A stretch of 64,000 bases of DNA from Syngnathus acus (taxonomy: Eukaryota; Chordata; Actinopteri; Syngnathiformes; Syngnathidae), in NCBI RefSeq assembly GCF_901709675.1, contig NC_051087.1:5351001-5415000 (forward strand), written 5' to 3'. Within the stretch, counting starts at the first letter, position 1; every line of letters begins with the position of its first letter. Both the position numbers and the translations under genes were made by a program. Shown here piece by piece: positions 61,530 to 64,000 of this stretch. The notes under the pieces are model-generated. The model saw nothing but the letters and a program-made list of their open reading frames with translations, did not search any database and was not told the origin of the DNA.

Positions 61530-63252
61530 GTAAGCCGACCACCAATAGACATCCTCAATAATATTATACATGCCTGATATGGTTTGCTTTGTTCCCACAG
61601 GATTGTTTTTTCACGACACCGTCTTTGTGGCAATCACGGGTGAAGATCTCCACGTTCATTATCAGCTGACCATCCCGGTCAACCAAAGCAAAGGCTTTTT
61701 GACGTGCTTTGACCCCTACAACCAGGTGATTTTTAAAGACGAATTTTCTGCAACTCGAGGCCATGCTTTGATCACCAACGCCGTGGTGCATCTGGAAATG
61801 CTCCTGACATCAGGAGAATATCATTGCCAGTATAAGGTGGCCAAAGCGTACTTTTTTCTTCGATTGAGAGGTGAGTACAGAAGCGGGAATGTGCAAACAA
61901 AGTGGCCAGTACCAATCTGGCTCATTCAATCTAGTCATAGCGAAGATCTCTTCAAATAAATCAAAACAGAATTGATCCACTTAATCTAATAGCAACTGCT
62001 AAAGAATTTGTGACCTGACCTATTTTGTGGCATTTTTATAGATTTTTCTAAGTGATACTGACAAGTAAACTTTGATTATTTGGAGTTCTTGTAGTCTTTT
62101 ATCCTTCTGTCTCCTTTTCACGGCTCCGCTGATCGTAAATCATTGAACGCTTTTAACTGAACAAATGGGGTGGCACTAGCCCACAAACTACTTAACATCT
62201 ACAAGGTCAGACACAACAAAGCACACAACAGAAGTCTTTTTTTTTTTTTTTTGGGAATGTTCTGCTGTGAATCAGAGTTGTGGCAACAATGAGTATTTCT
62301 GGTCAGTTTCGAACATCCCCGAGACTTTTTTGTTACTTTAACTGACGAAAATAACTTGTCATAATTTCTGACTTCCCTTGGAGGGATTATGAATGTAACA
62401 CTTACACCTGCTCTCGAGCAAATACAAGAGTTACAGAATTCTCCCTTCTCAAGGCCAATTTGCTGCTGTCAGTTTATGATTATGGTTGTAAGTTATAATG
62501 CTCTCAAAACGTCTTTTGGAAATGTCACAAAAGTTGTATTCTTCCAGATCACGGCTACACGGATCTCGATATGGTGGACTACACAAACTTCATAGTGTTG
62601 GCCTCCTTCTGCGGTGTGTTGCTGGTTTTTAGTGTGTTCAGCTCTGTGTATGTCTTCAGAGGATCTTGGGTAAGATGGGCATCACATGCGATCAGCATGT
62701 TGCGATATCAGAGCTGAGCAATGTTTGGCTTACATTTTTAGCGACAAAATCAAATAAGGAAACTTGGGCATGTGTTCTTTTTTTTTTGGACAAATTTTAG
62801 ACAAAACAAATTCCCGAATGTGGCAATCCAAGCAACAATCGAAAGCAGAACAATGAGCGAACGCAAGCAGAAGAGCCTAAGGATGACAGCATGGGTGGAA
62901 TAGCTTCTTCCACAGCTCTCTATGCCGTAAGTATGGCCATGGGCGTATGCACATTCATGTCATTATTGTGGTCACTTTTCTCTTTTTAACTTATAAATAA
63001 AATGTCGTAGAGTCTTGAGCCGCGACCTCGCTCCATTTATGATGTGCTTGACCGCTCAGCTGTCAACACAGAGTCACAGCAGAAGAAGCCTCCTCCCAAC
63101 CCAAAAACCAGCCAGAAACCGGTCAGTGTGGATTCTTACTGATTTGTCACATATTTAGAAATGTATGACAAGATAAATTCTGTCCTCAGGGGGAACAAAG
63201 CGCACAAGCACAAGAGGAAGGCGTATTTGAGTCTGTCTATGAGAATTTCTGA
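61448..63252 (+). CDS. nfam1: nfam1: ITAM-bearing immune receptor (6 coding exons, 257 aa)
   Basis: NFAM1 is a type I membrane receptor of leukocytes with one Ig domain and a cytoplasmic ITAM that signals through Src/Syk kinases to calcineurin-NFAT. Exons 61448-61529, 61601-61870, 62548-62669, 62801-62926, 63011-63121 and 63190-63252 total 774 nt and join in frame (phases 1, 1, 0, 0, 0). Signal peptide is residues 1 to about 22 (MALRLLFPMLIWILK...), Ig domain about 30-116, TM about 132-154, ITAM Y199-ASL-x7-Y210-DVL, terminal VYENF. Supporting NFAM1: a Gly-Tyr after the Ig domain (DHGYTD), the ITAM position, the final ESVYENF against human LVYENL, and a length near the human 270. Oddity: the usual B-strand Cys is Tyr (Y48). 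An N-glycosylation site is at N55. Another single-Ig ITAM receptor remains possible. Confidence 0.8.
61601..61870 (+). CDS. nfam1: nfam1 exon 2: Ig-like domain
   Basis: Acceptor gttcccacag. Reads LFFHDTVFVAITGEDLHVHY, then QLTIPVNQSKGFLTCFDPYN, and SGEYHCQYKVAKAYFFLRLR. G-E-Y-x-C (C103) is the F-strand cysteine. The B-strand position holds Y48; another Cys, C63, lies 15 residues later. 270 nt, donor gtgagt. Confidence 0.85.
62548..62669 (+). CDS. nfam1: nfam1 exon 3: stalk and transmembrane helix
   Basis: Acceptor tcttccag. Completes D118, then HGYTDLDMVDYTNF and the hydrophobic IVLASFCGVLLVFSVFSSVY ending VFRGSW. Phase 0 at donor gtaaga. No charged residue lies within the membrane span, consistent with a receptor that carries its own ITAM. 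Confidence 0.85.
62801..62926 (+). CDS. nfam1: nfam1 exon 4: cytoplasmic linker and first ITAM tyrosine
   Basis: Acceptor caaattttag. Polar, Asn/Gln/Lys-rich (TKQIPECGNPSNNRKQNNER), ending ...STALYA with Y199. Phase 0 donor gtaagt. Confidence 0.8.
63011..63121 (+). CDS. nfam1: nfam1 exon 5: second half of ITAM
   Basis: Acceptor atgtcgtag. Reads SLEPRPRSIYDVLDRSAVNT, then a Pro/Lys/Gln-rich stretch. With exon 4 it forms YASL-x7-YDVL, a perfect ITAM spacing. Donor gtcagt, phase 0. Confidence 0.82.
63190..63252 (+). CDS. nfam1: nfam1 exon 6: C-terminal tail
   Basis: Acceptor tgtcctcag. Reads GEQSAQAQEEGVFESVYENF then TGA. The Y254-E-N motif fits a Grb2-type SH2 ligand (pYxN) and parallels the VYENL end of human NFAM1. 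Confidence 0.82.
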   Translation, partial: GEQSAQAQEEGVFESVYENF

Positions 63253-63670
63253 ATCCTAAAGAATCCTGAGTCAACCCTGGCTGACATTGGAACCCATAAA
63301 GAAATAAATGATATACTGTATATACTGGAAAGACACAGAATGTATATTTATTTTTGAATGACGATTAAAAGTATCTAAATCATCATGTAAAAATACACTG
63401 ATATGCCAGAGCCTTTATATGCAGGCAAATTTGCAATATAAATCTGTGTCTAAGCAATGTCTATCATTATAATCCGATGTTAAAAATCCATAAATGTTTT
63501 CCATGAACTCTAGAGCTAGAAAGCACTTAAACATATTCAGCAACATTATTCAGCATTTTTTCTGTAAATTAATTGTTTCTGTCTATTAACTTAACTAACT
63601 AATTAAGTTCGCCATGTTGGGGATCTAAGTGTAGTTTTGTTTGAATGTCTGTCTGAATAAACAGATTTAA
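63253..63670 (+). other. nfam1: nfam1 3'UTR
   Basis: AT-rich non-coding sequence. AATAAA hexamers at 63303-63308 and 63656-63661. Either could serve as the end; the second lies about 230 nt before the f8a start codon. Confidence 0.5.
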
Positions 63671-63894
63671 TAACCAACAACAAATACAGTAAATTATTGT
63701 GCTGTGTTTGGCTGCAACATAGGAGGGACGAGTGATATCAAAATCTACACTCCGTACCAGTTGGTGGCGGTAAAGCGCTATTAAATTGTTTCCCAACCTC
63801 CAATAATTGACCAATAGAAGAAGAATACCATCACAACACCGCTGTCACTGTCAGTCGCACTTTCGGGTCGTTTTTGTGGTTACCTGCGCTGACC

Positions 63895-63953
63895 ATGGCT
63901 GCGGAAGGTGACTTTTTGGCGAGATACCGTGCTGTATCGAATAAGCTTAAAAA
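63895..63953 (+). CDS. f8a: f8a (HAP40) first coding exon, partial at window edge
   Basis: F8A encodes the 40-kDa huntingtin-associated protein, a TPR-like helical partner that clamps huntingtin and acts in endosome transport. ATG at 63895 gives MAAEGDFLARYRAVSNKLKK, matching the N-terminal GDFLARYR-VSNKLKK block of F8A. A strong donor (gtaagt at 63954) splits the Lys codon after two bases (phase 2); unspliced, the frame would stop at once (AAG TAA). The rest lies beyond the window. Human F8A genes are intronless, so this intron is notable. The start context (gaccATGg) is good and the upstream sequence lacks a TATA box. Confidence 0.85.
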
Positions 63954-64000
63954 GTAAGTGTCGGATAAATGGAAAGCAAGAAGAAATACAGATTGAAAGG

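Overview
The window is vertebrate, almost certainly teleost, nuclear DNA. It has large AT-rich introns, many microsatellites and several fish-type non-autonomous transposons. The spliced genes have GT-AG introns and encode proteins found only in animals. No bacterial, viral or organellar segment was seen. All gene calls come from reading translations and splice sites by eye. No database search was possible.

Layout, left to right. (1) 1-1917: the last coding exon of atf7ip (C-terminal fibronectin III domain) with its 3'UTR, preceded by a repeat-bearing intron. (2) About 2.15-2.6 kb: a candidate TATA-less promoter, then about 13 kb of presumed grin2b 5' transcribed region. (3) 15554-52966: a complete coding set for grin2b, the GluN2B subunit of the NMDA-type glutamate receptor. 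It has 14 coding exons, 5220 nt and 1739 residues, and every splice phase joins in frame. The ligand-contact residues, the channel asparagines, the SYTANLAAF gate and the C-terminal ESDV PDZ ligand are all present. (4) 52967 to about 55.9 kb: grin2b 3'UTR. (5) 56-61.4 kb: repeat-rich interval with one coding-looking exon on the minus strand that I cannot name. (6) 61448-63252: a complete six-exon, 257-residue ITAM receptor that I assign to nfam1. (7) 63895-63953: first coding exon of f8a (HAP40), running off the right edge.

The named genes do not form a pathway: atf7ip is a chromatin cofactor, grin2b a synaptic channel, nfam1 an immune receptor and f8a a huntingtin partner. Their proximity is synteny. 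ATF7IP and GRIN2B are neighbours on human 12p13, but here they are tail-to-head. The most informative points are two introns inside an ATD region that is one exon in mammals as I recall, an 80-residue N-terminal extension of GluN2B, loss of the usual B-strand Ig cysteine in the Nfam1 homologue, an intron in f8a, and the unidentified minus-strand exon. I found no convincing undescribed multi-gene system.
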